Positions 16,720-26,298 of a stretch of DNA of 64,000 nucleotides are shown here, one piece after another (position 1 is the stretch's first letter; each line of letters opens with the position of its first letter). The translations under genes were made by a program, and so were the position numbers. The stretch is from Peptostreptococcus sp. D1 (GTDB lineage Bacteria; Bacillota; Clostridia; Peptostreptococcales; Peptostreptococcaceae), in assembly GCF_900112955.1 (NCBI RefSeq), contig NZ_FONP01000006.1, positions 1-64,000 of the forward strand, written 5' to 3'. The notes under the pieces were generated by a model. It saw only the letters and a program-made list of their open reading frames with translations. It did no database searches and was not told where the DNA came from.

Positions 16720-17487
16720 ATGAAAATAATTTTGAGCGGATATGGTACAATGTCAAAAATTGTTGAAGCTCTTGCAATAGAGAAAGGGCACGAAATAACT
16801 GGCATATTTTCACTTCAAGAAATAGAAAACCCACCATATCCTGTTTATAACAAGGTTGAAAATATTCATTCTACAGATGTAATAATAGATTTTTCTCACC
16901 CAGACAATGTTACTCCACTTCTTGAAGGAGCTTCTATTCACAAGGTTCCTATTGTTGTAGCAACGACTGGTGCCAGAGAAAGGCTACAGGATTTGATGGA
17001 CGAAGCATCAAAGAGTTGCCCAGTGTTTTTCAGTGCCAATATGAGCTATGGAGTTCACGTATTGACAAAAGCACTTGAGTTTTTAACTCCTCTATTGTCT
17101 GATGGATTCGATATAGAGATAATAGAAAAGCATCACAACAAGAAGATTGATGCTCCAAGTGGTACAGCCGTTAAGCTACTTGAAGCAATACAAAATTCAT
17201 ATACAGCAAGTAAAAAAGATAGTTCAGATATCACAGGAAAAACATACTTACCTATCTATGACAGATCTAAGGATGAACATAAGAGAGATAAAATGGAAAT
17301 AGGAATGAGTGCTGTTAGAGGTGGAACAATTGTCGGTGAACATGAAGTTCTTTTTGCTGGAACTGACGAGGTTATTGAAATAACACACAAAGCACAGTCA
17401 AAAAAGCTGTTTGCTGATGGCGCAATTAAAGCGGCAGAAAATATATCCAGTAAAAAACCTGGATTCTATACTTTCGACACAATATAA
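16720..17487 (+). CDS. dapB: 4-hydroxy-tetrahydrodipicolinate reductase (operon copy)
   Basis: A 255-residue DapB in its expected place between dapA and dapH. EKHHNKKIDAPSGTA carries the catalytic His and Lys, and MSAVRGGTIVGEHEV the C-terminal signature. The N-terminal nucleotide loop is atypical (LSGYGTMSK) and the mobile loop reads VATTGA, so it differs clearly from the copy at 11599-12363. The protein is not a recent duplicate of that copy. GGAGGG precedes the start. It should be under lysine riboswitch control with the rest of the operon. Confidence 0.95.
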   Translation: MKIILSGYGTMSKIVEALAIEKGHEITGIFSLQEIENPPYPVYNKVENIHSTDVIIDFSHPDNVTPLLEGASIHKVPIVVATTGARERLQDLMDEASKSCPVFFSANMSYGVHVLTKALEFLTPLLSDGFDIEIIEKHHNKKIDAPSGTAVKLLEAIQNSYTASKKDSSDITGKTYLPIYDRSKDEHKRDKMEIGMSAVRGGTIVGEHEVLFAGTDEVIEITHKAQSKKLFADGAIKAAENISSKKPGFYTFDTI

Positions 17488-17511
17488 TAATCAATAAATA
17501 AGGAGAATAAT

Positions 17512-18228
17512 ATGTCAAGAAGCTTTACTTCAGAAGAAATAATTAATTATATAGCAACATCAACAAAAACTACACCCGTAAAAGTATATATTAAGGGTAA
17601 TTTGGAAAATATATCTTTGCCAGTAGGTGTAAAGGATTTTGGAGACGAGAACTCAAAAGCCCTTTTTACAGATTTAAAAACATGGGAAGAAATACTTGAA
17701 AATAATAGAGAAAGCATTGTAGATTTCGTAGTTGAAAATGATAGACGTAATAGTGCTATTCCACTAATGGATTTAACTGCTGTCAATGCAAGAATCGAAC
17801 CAGGCGCATTTATCAGAGAGCACGCTGTTATCAAAGACAATGCTGTGGTAATGATGGGTGCAATAATAAACATTGGTGCGGTAGTTGGAGAAGGAACAAT
17901 GATCGACATGGGTGCTGTCCTTGGTGGACGTGCAACAACTGGAAAAAATGTTCATGTTGGAGCTGGAGCTGTATTGGCCGGCGTAATAGAGCCAGCAAAC
18001 GCAAACCCTGTTATTATAGAAGATAACGTACTTATCGGAGCAAATGCAGTTGTTCTTGAAGGTGTTAGAGTTGGAAAAAATTCAGTAGTCGCATCTGGTG
18101 CGATTGTAACAGAGGACGTTCCAGAGAACTGCGTAGTTGCTGGAGTTCCGGCAAAAATAATAAAAAGAACTGACGAGGTTAATAGTGAAAAAATAAGTAT
18201 TGTCGAAGCGTTAAGAAGCTTGGACTAA
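17512..18228 (+). CDS. dapH: 2,3,4,5-tetrahydropyridine-2,6-dicarboxylate N-acetyltransferase
   Basis: A 238-residue acyltransferase that acetylates tetrahydrodipicolinate. An N-terminal helical part (about 1-85) of the DapH type is followed by hexapeptide repeats (about 90-215), with [35 protein letters not shown] and [15 protein letters not shown]. The N-terminal domain and its length distinguish DapH (acetyl, Bacillus and Clostridia type) from DapD (succinyl). AAGGAGAA precedes the ATG. The deacetylase for its pathway is the next gene; the N-acetyl-DAP aminotransferase is not in the window. Confidence 0.94.
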   Translation: MSRSFTSEEIINYIATSTKTTPVKVYIKGNLENISLPVGVKDFGDENSKALFTDLKTWEEILENNRESIVDFVVENDRRNSAIPLMDLTAVNARIEPGAFIREHAVIKDNAVVMMGAIINIGAVVGEGTMIDMGAVLGGRATTGKNVHVGAGAVLAGVIEPANANPVIIEDNVLIGANAVVLEGVRVGKNSVVASGAIVTEDVPENCVVAGVPAKIIKRTDEVNSEKISIVEALRSLD

Positions 18229-18295
18229 ATAAATAAAAATAAAGTTATAAATACTTAGAATAAAGGTTATATATTTAAGAAGAAAAGTGATATAA

Positions 18296-19450
18296 ATGAA
18301 ATTTACAAAATTAGAACAGATAAAAAATTGGAGAAGATTTCTGCACGAAAATCCTGAGCTGTCTCTTAAAGAGTACAAGACTACAGAATTTATACGCAAC
18401 GAGCTGGATAAAATGGGGTTAGAATACGAAGCTCCGATGGATACGGCAACAGTGGTAAAGTTGAGTGGAAAAGGCAAAAAATACATTATTTTAAGAGCAG
18501 ATATAGATGCTCTACCTATCAAAGAAATGAATGCTATAGAATTTCGCTCAAAAAATGATGGGGTCATGCACGCTTGTGGTCATGACGCTCATGCAACTAT
18601 ATTATTGGGTGCAATAAACGAATTATCCGAAATATCTAAATCAAAAAAATTAAATATTAATATTCTAGCAATTTTCCAACCATCTGAGGAATCCTTTGGT
18701 GGCGCTAACCTTTTGATAAAAAACTATGATTTTGACAAATATGAGATACTAGGTTCCTTTGCTCTTCATATTAATCCATATTATGATGAGGGTACAATAA
18801 TCTCTAGGATAGGACCTATAATGGCTAGCTGTAATGAATTTACAGTAAATATAAAGGGAAAGGCTGCTCATGTAGGAAAAAGAGAAGAAGGCATAAATGC
18901 GCTGAATGCTGCGATTCAAATTTATAGCCAAATACAAGCAATCCCTACTTACGATTTGGATAGCAACCATACGAATATTATACATACTGGAATTATGAAA
19001 GCTGGAGAGGTCATGAACTCAGTTCCTGAAAATGCATTTTTAGAGGGTACAATAAGAACATACGATAAAGACGATTTTGCAATTATCGAAAAAAGGATTC
19101 GTGAGATATGTCAAGGTGTGTCACTATCCACAAAATGTGAAGTAGTACCTGAAATACGAGCTGGGTATCCTGCAGTAATCAACTCAGAAATTTTGTATGA
19201 TAAATCTGTCAATGCAGCGAAAATAGCAAACGCAAGCCACATCACGAGAAAAGACCCTTATCTTCTAGGTGAAGACTTTTCGTTCTTTGGTAAAATTTCT
19301 CCAATTAATTACTCTTTTATCGGTGTTAAAAATGACGAGCTGGGATATACAAGTGGATTACATACACCAACACTTCAGCTACGTGAAGAAGCTCTAATAT
19401 TTGGTATCGATTACTTTGTAGAAATAGCTAAAAGCTTTGGAAAGGAATAA
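18296..19450 (+). CDS. M20-family amidohydrolase, probable N-acetyldiaminopimelate deacetylase
   Basis: A 384-residue metallopeptidase-like amidohydrolase. The metal-binding residues are in DALPIKEM and HACGHDAHAT, then FQPSEESFGGA; the dimerisation domain follows at about 180-295, and LLGEDFSFF near the end holds a further ligand. The family includes hippurate hydrolases and IAA-amino acid hydrolases, but the place after dapH points to deacetylation of N-acetyl-LL-DAP. The ribosome binding site is weak. It is followed three bases later by the racemase-like gene, suggesting coupled translation. In staphylococcal operons of the same order it is named hipO. Confidence 0.88.
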   Translation: MKFTKLEQIKNWRRFLHENPELSLKEYKTTEFIRNELDKMGLEYEAPMDTATVVKLSGKGKKYIILRADIDALPIKEMNAIEFRSKNDGVMHACGHDAHATILLGAINELSEISKSKKLNINILAIFQPSEESFGGANLLIKNYDFDKYEILGSFALHINPYYDEGTIISRIGPIMASCNEFTVNIKGKAAHVGKREEGINALNAAIQIYSQIQAIPTYDLDSNHTNIIHTGIMKAGEVMNSVPENAFLEGTIRTYDKDDFAIIEKRIREICQGVSLSTKCEVVPEIRAGYPAVINSEILYDKSVNAAKIANASHITRKDPYLLGEDFSFFGKISPINYSFIGVKNDELGYTSGLHTPTLQLREEALIFGIDYFVEIAKSFGKE

Positions 19451-19453
19451 AAT

Positions 19454-20611
19454 ATGAAGGGAGCAAAATTGACCATAAATCTATCAGCTCTTCAGAGTAA
19501 TGCAAAATATATTTTAGAAGATGTCAAGCGTACTTCTACAAAAAAAGATAGTGGCGTTATAGCAATGGTAAAAAACAACGCATATAATCTTGGACTAGCT
19601 AAGGTAGCTGATAGCTTTTATAAAGGTGGAATTAGATTTTTCGCTACAACCTCAATCAGAGAATGTGAGGCTATTAGGGATAGATATTCAGATGTCCATA
19701 TACTATGCGTGAATCCAAATACTGAATTCGATTTTATGAGAGAGTATGGTATTACAGCTACACTCCCTTCATTCGAATACATTCAAGAAAACTACGAGAA
19801 AATGAGAGATATATCTTGGCATATTGAATGGGCTGGGTATATGAGAAGATCCGGCTGTAGAAGCGAAGCAGAGCTTAGAAATATTCTTGAGTTTGCAAAA
19901 TCCAAAGGCATAAAAATAGAAGGTTTATGGACTCATTTTTCATGGGCAGATACATTTGACAAGGAAAAAAATTATGAAAAAGAAAGAGATGAATGGATTG
20001 CTCTTCTTAAAAATATCACAAAGGATTACAGCTTCAATTATATTCATTCCCAGAACAGTGCAGCTTTTTCAAGAGATGGCATCCTACCTAATCACACGCA
20101 TATCAGACCCGGTATTTTATTGTACGGATACTATCCACATGACAGATATGAAAATGACAAAATCACACCTTCCATTGAGCTTTCAGGAGAAGTTATTTCA
20201 ATAATTAAGCTATCTGCGGGAGAAAGCATTGGATACTGTTCATCATTTGTTCCAGCAGAGAATACTTTCGTTGCAGTTGTGAATATCGGCTATGGAGATG
20301 GACTACTTAGAAAGCGCGGTATAGGTCATGATGTAATAATTAATGATAAAAAATACAAATTAGTCTCTTTTATGATGAGCCATACTGTAGTGAAAATTGA
20401 CGAATACGTGTATATGGAAGATAGTTTTGATGCATCAGAGAAAATAATAAGGGTAAATATTGAAAATTCTGACGTAAAGGTCGGCGACACTGTATATTAC
20501 TACAACAAAGAGCTTCCATTACACGAATTTACAAAAAAAGGAGTAGGATCATGCTCTGAGCAAATGAGTCCACTCAACTACTCTACTCTTGAAGTTGAGT
20601 ATATTAGGTGA
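19454..20611 (+). CDS. Alanine racemase-like PLP enzyme of the DAP operon
   Basis: A 385-residue fold type III PLP protein. The PLP lysine is Lys40 in AMVKNNAYNLG and the second catalytic base Tyr261 in SIGYCSS. Several segments depart from typical alanine racemases: the usual VDTGMxRxG becomes IEWAGYMRRSG, and the C-terminal YADG is YGDGLLRK. The gene closes the riboswitch-controlled run lysC to deacetylase, the same order as the Staphylococcus dap operon with its alr2. No dapF lies in the window, so it could epimerise LL-DAP to meso-DAP instead of, or besides, racemising alanine. That role is inferred. AAGGAAT precedes the start, overlapping the previous stop. Confidence 0.85.
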   Translation: MKGAKLTINLSALQSNAKYILEDVKRTSTKKDSGVIAMVKNNAYNLGLAKVADSFYKGGIRFFATTSIRECEAIRDRYSDVHILCVNPNTEFDFMREYGITATLPSFEYIQENYEKMRDISWHIEWAGYMRRSGCRSEAELRNILEFAKSKGIKIEGLWTHFSWADTFDKEKNYEKERDEWIALLKNITKDYSFNYIHSQNSAAFSRDGILPNHTHIRPGILLYGYYPHDRYENDKITPSIELSGEVISIIKLSAGESIGYCSSFVPAENTFVAVVNIGYGDGLLRKRGIGHDVIINDKKYKLVSFMMSHTVVKIDEYVYMEDSFDASEKIIRVNIENSDVKVGDTVYYYNKELPLHEFTKKGVGSCSEQMSPLNYSTLEVEYIR

Positions 20612-20653
20612 TGCTAAATTAAGTTAGTATGTTTGACATTAAACACAAAATAA

Positions 20654-20694
20654 AAGTCATGGCATATATCTAAATTGATTATATACCATGACTT
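20654..20694. terminator. Bidirectional terminator after the dap operon
   Basis: AAGTCATGG (20654-20662) pairs with CCATGACTT (20686-20694), with ATATA/TATAT inside; GGGATTTTT follows on the plus strand. It separates the operon from a convergent gene. Confidence 0.8.
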
Positions 20695-20726
20695 GGGATT
20701 TTTCCTTAAAAAAACACATTCATTTT

Positions 20727-21254
20727 TTATTCAGAAATATACAGCTCTTTCTTATAATGATAATATAAAATGAATGATATCACTAGACACATAAAAAATA
20801 AAAGTACAGAACGTAGTTTCATATTATGAAATCGATTTACCAAAATGTTTGGGATAATATATAGCATAAATACTATTTTTACTTTATCTTTGTATACACT
20901 TATTTTGTCTTTACCTATTTGTTTTTCCATCATATACTTTTTAATATAAAGCCATGTATTAATAATAAATAAGTGACCTACACTTATTAGTACCAAAAAA
21001 ACTGATGGATAAATTATATTAATGGATAATGCTATTAGAATGGACAATACGGAATAATGCTTTACGAGATATGTATTATTGCTATCGATTCTATTGTTAA
21101 ATAAGATTGCTGCAATGGCAATCGATAATAAAATAAATACATGTAGAGTGAAGCTATCGTAAACATGAACATTGAATCTATATAATATTGACACGATTAC
21201 TGCTATTAATCCAATAATATAAATTCCTAGTATTGTTTTTTTATCCTTATTCAT
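20727..21254 (-). CDS. Hypothetical polytopic membrane protein
   Basis: A 175-residue protein without a family I recognise. Hydrophobic segments lie at about residues 8-24, 34-52, 68-100 (two close helices), 126-142 and 147-166; the charged stretch KKYMMEKQIGKDKISVYKDK at about 105-124 forms a cytoplasmic loop. AGGAGGG at the right distance supports the ATG. It lies between the dap operon and lysA, on the opposite strand, and has no visible partner. A lysine-related transport role would be speculation from position alone. Confidence 0.65.
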   Translation of the reverse strand: MNKDKKTILGIYIIGLIAVIVSILYRFNVHVYDSFTLHVFILLSIAIAAILFNNRIDSNNTYLVKHYSVLSILIALSINIIYPSVFLVLISVGHLFIINTWLYIKKYMMEKQIGKDKISVYKDKVKIVFMLYIIPNILVNRFHNMKLRSVLLFFMCLVISFILYYHYKKELYISE

Positions 21255-21363
21255 AAAATATCCCTCCTAAAAACATGAAAATATTCTACATACTACAACA
21301 ATATCACATTAACAAAAATATTGTCAATCAACATATAAAATAAATTAATTGAAAGGATGTAAA

Positions 21364-22662
21364 ATGAAATTAAACGGAACTGCAAAAATTGAAAAAAATG
21401 GCATTTTGTCAATTGGCGGATGCGATTCTATAGATTTGGTAAAAACTCACGGAACACCATTATTTGTCTATGATGAAGAATTAATCAGAACTCAGTGTAG
21501 ACGATTCCACAATGCTCTATCAAGCACAGGCTTAAAATACCATATTTCATATGCAAGCAAGGCATTTTTGTGCAAGGAAATGGCAAGGCTGGCAAAAGAT
21601 GAAAAGCTTGGACTAGATGTCGTTTCAATCGGAGAAATATATAATGCATTATCTGCAGATTTTCCTGCTGAGAATATGCATTTTCATGGAAACAATAAAA
21701 CTGATCAGGAAATAATGTACGCTATTGAAAAAAATATAGGATTGTTTGTAATTGATAGCTTTTCCGAAATAGATAGGATTGAAGCAATTGCAAAAAAAAA
21801 CAACAATAAAAAAATAAAAGCTCTACTAAGAATTACACCAGGTGTCGAGGCTCACACTCATGAATTTATTACGACTGGAAATACTGATTCAAAATTTGGT
21901 CTAAACATCGACAATGGTCAAGCTAAAATCGCAATCGAAAAAATATTACAAACAGAAAATATTTCTCTACAGGGTGTCCATTTCCATATCGGTTCCCAAA
22001 TATTTGGAACAGAAGGAACAAGATACGCAATTGACAAGGTATTCTCCTGGCTTAATACTCTAAAATCGGAGCTAGGCTTTTCGGCGAAAGTTCTAAACAT
22101 TGGAGGTGGATTTGGAATTAGGTATACAGTCGAAGATGTGTCATATCCAATTGAAGATGCTATAAATGAAATCGCTGAATCACTAAAATCATCATCAGAA
22201 AAATTCGCACTTGATATCCCTGAAATTTGGATTGAACCTGGTAGATCAATTGTCGGTGAAGCTGGATACACATTATACAAGATTGGAACTATCAAAGAAA
22301 TTCCAAATGTTAGAAACTATGTTTCCATCGATGGAGGTATGAGCGATCATATAAGAACTGCCTTGTATGATGCAAAATACGAGGTCGCCATAGCAAATAA
22401 AATGTATTCCTCAGCCAACTATTTGGCAACAATAGTCGGTAAGTGCTGTGAATCTGGTGATATTATTGCAAAGGACGTATATATTCAAAAGCCTGAAATA
22501 AATGATATTGCCGTTGTAAGCTGCACAGGAGCTTACCACTACTCAATGGCATCAAACTACAACCAAATGACTAGACCAGCAGTTATATTTGTAAGAGATG
22601 GCAAAGATAAGGTTGTCATAAAAAGAGAAAGCTTGGAAGATTTGCTAAAAAATCAAATATAA
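21364..22662 (+). CDS. lysA: Diaminopimelate decarboxylase
   Basis: A 432-residue fold type III PLP decarboxylase that converts meso-DAP to lysine. The PLP lysine is in SYASKAFLCKEM, HFHGNNKTDQE and HIGSQIFG lie in the barrel, EPGRSIVGEAG and DGGMSDHIR in the C-terminal part, and GAYHYSMASNYN near the end holds the active-site tyrosine. GAAAGGATG decides for the ATG at 21364 over an in-frame TTG at 21349. It is separated from the dap operon by a terminator and a convergent gene, so it is an independent unit and not directly under the riboswitch. Confidence 0.96.
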   Translation: MKLNGTAKIEKNGILSIGGCDSIDLVKTHGTPLFVYDEELIRTQCRRFHNALSSTGLKYHISYASKAFLCKEMARLAKDEKLGLDVVSIGEIYNALSADFPAENMHFHGNNKTDQEIMYAIEKNIGLFVIDSFSEIDRIEAIAKKNNNKKIKALLRITPGVEAHTHEFITTGNTDSKFGLNIDNGQAKIAIEKILQTENISLQGVHFHIGSQIFGTEGTRYAIDKVFSWLNTLKSELGFSAKVLNIGGGFGIRYTVEDVSYPIEDAINEIAESLKSSSEKFALDIPEIWIEPGRSIVGEAGYTLYKIGTIKEIPNVRNYVSIDGGMSDHIRTALYDAKYEVAIANKMYSSANYLATIVGKCCESGDIIAKDVYIQKPEINDIAVVSCTGAYHYSMASNYNQMTRPAVIFVRDGKDKVVIKRESLEDLLKNQI

Positions 22663-22763
22663 CAAATAATATTTAGATAATTTTGAAAATTATTATATAC
22701 ATTATACTTATCTGTAATTAAAATTGTAGAAAAAATAAATAATCAAATTATAGCATTTATTTA

Positions 22764-22792
22764 TTGTAATAAGCTTTAAAAAGTGGTAAAAT
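22764..22792 (+). promoter_or_regulatory. Predicted promoter of hom-thrC-thrB
   Basis: TTGTAA (22764-22769), 17 bases, TAAAAT (22787-22792). Transcription would begin at the edge of the hairpin at 22802. Confidence 0.55.
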
Positions 22793-22801
22793 ATCAAATA
22801 A

Positions 22802-22832
22802 CTCAAGCTTTCCGAATTTCAGAAGGCTTGAG
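22802..22832 (+). promoter_or_regulatory. Hairpin at the 5' end of the hom mRNA
   Basis: CTCAAGC (22802-22808) pairs with GCTTGAG (22826-22832), extended by four more pairs including a wobble; the loop is CGAATTTCA. It ends 12 bases before the AAGGAGG of hom and lacks a T-run, so it suits mRNA stability or translational control rather than termination. Confidence 0.6.
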
Positions 22833-22858
22833 AATATACCAAATAAGGAGGTAGCAAT

Positions 22859-24163
22859 TTGAAAGCATTAAAATTAGGAATATTTGGACTAGGGACAGTC
22901 GGATCCGGTACCATGGATATTTTGACAACCAACGGCGATACCATTGAGCGAGAAATTGGTTGCAAAATCCAGACAAATAAAATATGTGTGAAAGATTTAG
23001 GTAAAAAAAGAACGATTGACGTTGATACCTCCATGTTGACCACGAACCCTGACGACATTCTTAAAGATCCAGATATAGATATTGTAGTTGAAGTTATGGG
23101 TGGTATAGATGAAGCAAAAAAAATTGTTGAATCTGCACTCAATAACAAAAAACATGTAGTTTCAGCCAATAAAGATTTGGTTGCCCTCTACGGAAAAGAA
23201 TTAACAGAATTAGCTAAGAAAAATAATTGTCATTTCTTTTATGAAGCCGCTGTTGCTGGTGGAATTCCAATATTAAAATCATTACAATTTGCTCTAACTG
23301 GAAATAATATCAAAAAAATAAGTGGGATAGTAAATGGTTCCACAAATTATATTCTTACAAGAATGGAAGTCGAAAAATTATCACTAGAAGAAATAATTGA
23401 AGATGCAAAGCGATTAGGATTTCTAGAAGCTGATCCAAGTGCCGATTTAGATGGTCTTGACGCAGCGAGAAAATGTGCGATTCTAGCAAGCATCGGTTTC
23501 CATAGCTTGGTCACAACAAATCAAGTTTATGTATCAGGAATTACAAATATTACATTGAAAGACATCGAATACGCATTAAAATTGGGCTATAGAATTAAGC
23601 TTCTTGCCGTTGCAGAAAATAAAGAAGATGGAATAGTAGCAAAGGTTCATCCTACAATGCTGCCACTTGACCATCCACTATCATCAGTTAAATATGAATT
23701 AAATTCAGTATACGTTAAAGGTGATATGGTTGGAGAAACGATGTTTTATGGTAGAGGTGCTGGTGCACTACCAACGGGCTCAGCTGTTGTGAACGACATA
23801 ATAACAATTATAAAGAGGATATTAAATGGTACAAAGCCTGAATATGCATACAACTTATTTGAACACAAGAGCGTACTACCAATAGAATCACTAGATTTTT
23901 CTTATTATTTAAGACTGCAATTTAAGGCTGGTAAAATTGAAGGTACAAAATTATTGAAATTATTTGAAGACAATAATATTGAGATTGAGGAAATAAATAA
24001 ATACAGCTTCATTGAAAACAACATAAATGAGCAAATAGATGAGTTTGTTTTAGTTACAGAGCCTTGTGTAGAGGAAAAATTCAATGAAACAATCGAAAAA
24101 TTATCAAAATTGGAAAGCGAGCTAATATTGATAAGAGCTATTAGAATAGAAAGTGGGTTATAA
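22859..24163 (+). CDS. hom: Homoserine dehydrogenase
   Basis: A 434-residue enzyme that reduces aspartate semialdehyde to homoserine. [14 protein letters not shown] is the NAD(P) site, ANKDLVA and [14 protein letters not shown] belong to the substrate region, and [16 protein letters not shown] is the family signature with the catalytic lysine and aspartates. The last 80 residues form an ACT domain for feedback control. The start is TTG at 22859, with AAGGAGG seven bases upstream; no ATG fits. It leads the threonine operon, and thrC begins one base after its stop. Confidence 0.95.
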   Translation: MKALKLGIFGLGTVGSGTMDILTTNGDTIEREIGCKIQTNKICVKDLGKKRTIDVDTSMLTTNPDDILKDPDIDIVVEVMGGIDEAKKIVESALNNKKHVVSANKDLVALYGKELTELAKKNNCHFFYEAAVAGGIPILKSLQFALTGNNIKKISGIVNGSTNYILTRMEVEKLSLEEIIEDAKRLGFLEADPSADLDGLDAARKCAILASIGFHSLVTTNQVYVSGITNITLKDIEYALKLGYRIKLLAVAENKEDGIVAKVHPTMLPLDHPLSSVKYELNSVYVKGDMVGETMFYGRGAGALPTGSAVVNDIITIIKRILNGTKPEYAYNLFEHKSVLPIESLDFSYYLRLQFKAGKIEGTKLLKLFEDNNIEIEEINKYSFIENNINEQIDEFVLVTEPCVEEKFNETIEKLSKLESELILIRAIRIESGL

Positions 24164-24164
24164 T

Positions 24165-25214
24165 ATGGCATGGAAAGGACTTTTAAATCAATATAAAGAA
24201 TATTTACCAGTAAATGAAAGCACTCCATTGGTAACTTTGTACGAGGGTAACACACCTCTTATTAAAAGTGAAAACATAGGTAGGGATTTGGGCATCGACC
24301 TATACTTTAAATATGAGGGTCTCAATCCTACAGGCTCATTCAAGGACCGTGGTATGGTAATGGCAATAGCAAAGGCACTAGAAAGTGGCTCAAATACAAT
24401 TATGTGTGCAAGCACAGGCAATACCTCTGCCTCTGCAGCCGCATATGGAGCAAGATATGGATTAAATTCAATCGTACTTATTCCAGATGGATACGTTGCA
24501 CTAGGAAAGCTTGCACAGGCACTTCAATACGGAACAAACGTAGTAGCAATTCAAGGAAATTTTGACGATGCTTTGAATCTGGTAAAAGAGATTACTACAA
24601 CGCATCCAATAACACTTGTCAATTCTTTAAACCCATTTAGATTAGAGGGTCAGAAAACAGGAGCATTTGAGATTGTCGATGCTCTTGGAGATGCACCCGA
24701 CTACTTGGCAATTCCGGTCGGAAATGCTGGAAATATAACTGCATATTGGAAAGGCTTCAAAGAGTACAAGCAAAATAGCAAATCTACAAAGCTACCAATT
24801 ATGAAAGGTTATCAAGCTGAGGGAGCCTCTCCTATCGTTCAAAATAGGATATTTGCCGATCCTCAAACTGTCGCTACTGCAATTAGAATTGGAAACCCAG
24901 CATCTTGGGAAAAAGCCTTAAAGGCAAGAGATGAATCAGGAGGAACTATAAAGGCTGTTTCAGACGAAGAAATTCTTCAAGCATACAAGCTTCTATCCTC
25001 ACAAGAAGGAATATTTACAGAGCCAGCCTCATCTGCTTCACTTGCAGGAATAATAAAATCAGTAGAAAACGGAGATATAAAGAAAGGATCGAAAGTGGTA
25101 GCCATCTTGACCGGAAATGGATTAAAGGACCCAGATACTTGTTTGAGTCTTGCAAGCAAGCCTAAATCCATTACTGGAGCCTTGGAAGAAGTTCTTAAAT
25201 TAATAGAAAGATAG
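24165..25214 (+). CDS. threonine synthase thrC: Threonine synthase
   Basis: A 349-residue PLP enzyme that turns O-phosphohomoserine into threonine. [11 protein letters not shown] carries the PLP lysine, [17 protein letters not shown] the serine-asparagine phosphate site, and [13 protein letters not shown] the C-terminal signature. The ATG at 24165 lies one base after the hom stop, so translation is probably coupled; a GTG at 24153 is in frame but lies inside hom. The short class (about 350 residues) is the form usual in Bacillus and Clostridia. Confidence 0.95.
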   Translation: MAWKGLLNQYKEYLPVNESTPLVTLYEGNTPLIKSENIGRDLGIDLYFKYEGLNPTGSFKDRGMVMAIAKALESGSNTIMCASTGNTSASAAAYGARYGLNSIVLIPDGYVALGKLAQALQYGTNVVAIQGNFDDALNLVKEITTTHPITLVNSLNPFRLEGQKTGAFEIVDALGDAPDYLAIPVGNAGNITAYWKGFKEYKQNSKSTKLPIMKGYQAEGASPIVQNRIFADPQTVATAIRIGNPASWEKALKARDESGGTIKAVSDEEILQAYKLLSSQEGIFTEPASSASLAGIIKSVENGDIKKGSKVVAILTGNGLKDPDTCLSLASKPKSITGALEEVLKLIER

Positions 25215-25223
25215 GTGACACTT

Positions 25224-26126
25224 ATGTATAAAATCACAGTACCAGCAACAACAGCAAATTTAGGTCCAGGATATGATGTGCTTGGAATGGCATTATCCCT
25301 ATACTCAGTTTTTGAGTGTGAATTATCCGACGAAATTGTAATAGAATTGGATGGCTTAGAAAAAGAGAAATTAACCATTGAAAATAACCTCGTAATAAAC
25401 TGTATGAACAAGCTTTTTGAAAAAATTGGAAAATACCCAAGCGGATACCATATTAAAATCACAAATGGAGTTCCCTTAGCAAGAGGAATGGGATCCAGTG
25501 CAACAGCCATTATAGGCGGGTTGCTTTCTGCAAATGCCTTGATGGATTTTCCACTTTCCAAGGACTCTATTCTAGAATTAGCTACTGAAATAGAGGGACA
25601 TCCTGACAATGTTGCTCCAGCACTTTTGGGTAATCTAATCGTTTCGACAAAAATAGATAGTGGCGAAATTGTATACAAAAGCATAGCTCCTTTTGATGAC
25701 TTGATGTGTGTATTGTTTATACCAGATTATGAAATTTCAACAAGCAGTTCAAGAAGTGTTGTTCCAAAATCTTTTGAAATAAAGGATGTCGTTCATAATA
25801 TGTCTAATTTGACACTGATGATTATGGGATTTATGACTGGTGATACAAATATCATATCTAAGACTATGAATGATGTAATTCATGAACCATATAGAAAATC
25901 ATTGATACTCGGATTTGATGAGCTAAAAAAATCCGCATTAGATTCAGGAGCATTTGGATTTGCTTTAAGCGGAGCTGGATCAACAGTAATCGCATTTTGT
26001 GACAAAGCAGATGCCGAAAGAGTCAGCGAATCACTACAAGAAACAAGAAATATGCTAGGCATTGCAGGAAAAGTAAAAAAAATAGAGCCTTGTAGAAATG
26101 GATCTACCTGCGAAAAAATAGATTAA
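25224..26126 (+). CDS. thrB: Homoserine kinase
   Basis: A 300-residue GHMP kinase that phosphorylates homoserine, the step before threonine synthase. PATTANLGPGYDVLG at the N-terminus, the glycine-rich ATP loop PLARGMGSSATAIIGG near 85-100 and the C-terminal FGFALSGAGSTVIAF are the three GHMP motifs. ATG at 25224 has AGGTG at good distance; an in-frame GTG at 25215 directly follows the thrC stop. It is the last gene of hom-thrC-thrB and is followed by a terminator. Confidence 0.95.
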   Translation: MYKITVPATTANLGPGYDVLGMALSLYSVFECELSDEIVIELDGLEKEKLTIENNLVINCMNKLFEKIGKYPSGYHIKITNGVPLARGMGSSATAIIGGLLSANALMDFPLSKDSILELATEIEGHPDNVAPALLGNLIVSTKIDSGEIVYKSIAPFDDLMCVLFIPDYEISTSSSRSVVPKSFEIKDVVHNMSNLTLMIMGFMTGDTNIISKTMNDVIHEPYRKSLILGFDELKKSALDSGAFGFALSGAGSTVIAFCDKADAERVSESLQETRNMLGIAGKVKKIEPCRNGSTCEKID

Positions 26127-26231
26127 CCACCTGATAGAAAAATAAAGTCATGAAAAGATATAAGGAAAGATATAAGAAATTTTAAATAATTTTATTATTT
26201 CTCGTATTTCTACATAACTTATAGATATATT

Positions 26232-26279
26232 AAAAGCAAATAACTATTGATATAAAAACATCTATAGCTATTTGCTTTT
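26232..26279. terminator. Bidirectional terminator between thrB and the GDPD gene
   Basis: AAAAGCAAATA (26232-26242) pairs with TATTTGCTTTT (26269-26279); further pairs inside. A-runs on one side and T-runs on the other suit both directions. Confidence 0.8.
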
Positions 26280-26298
26280 ATGTTTTGTCACTCCAAAT

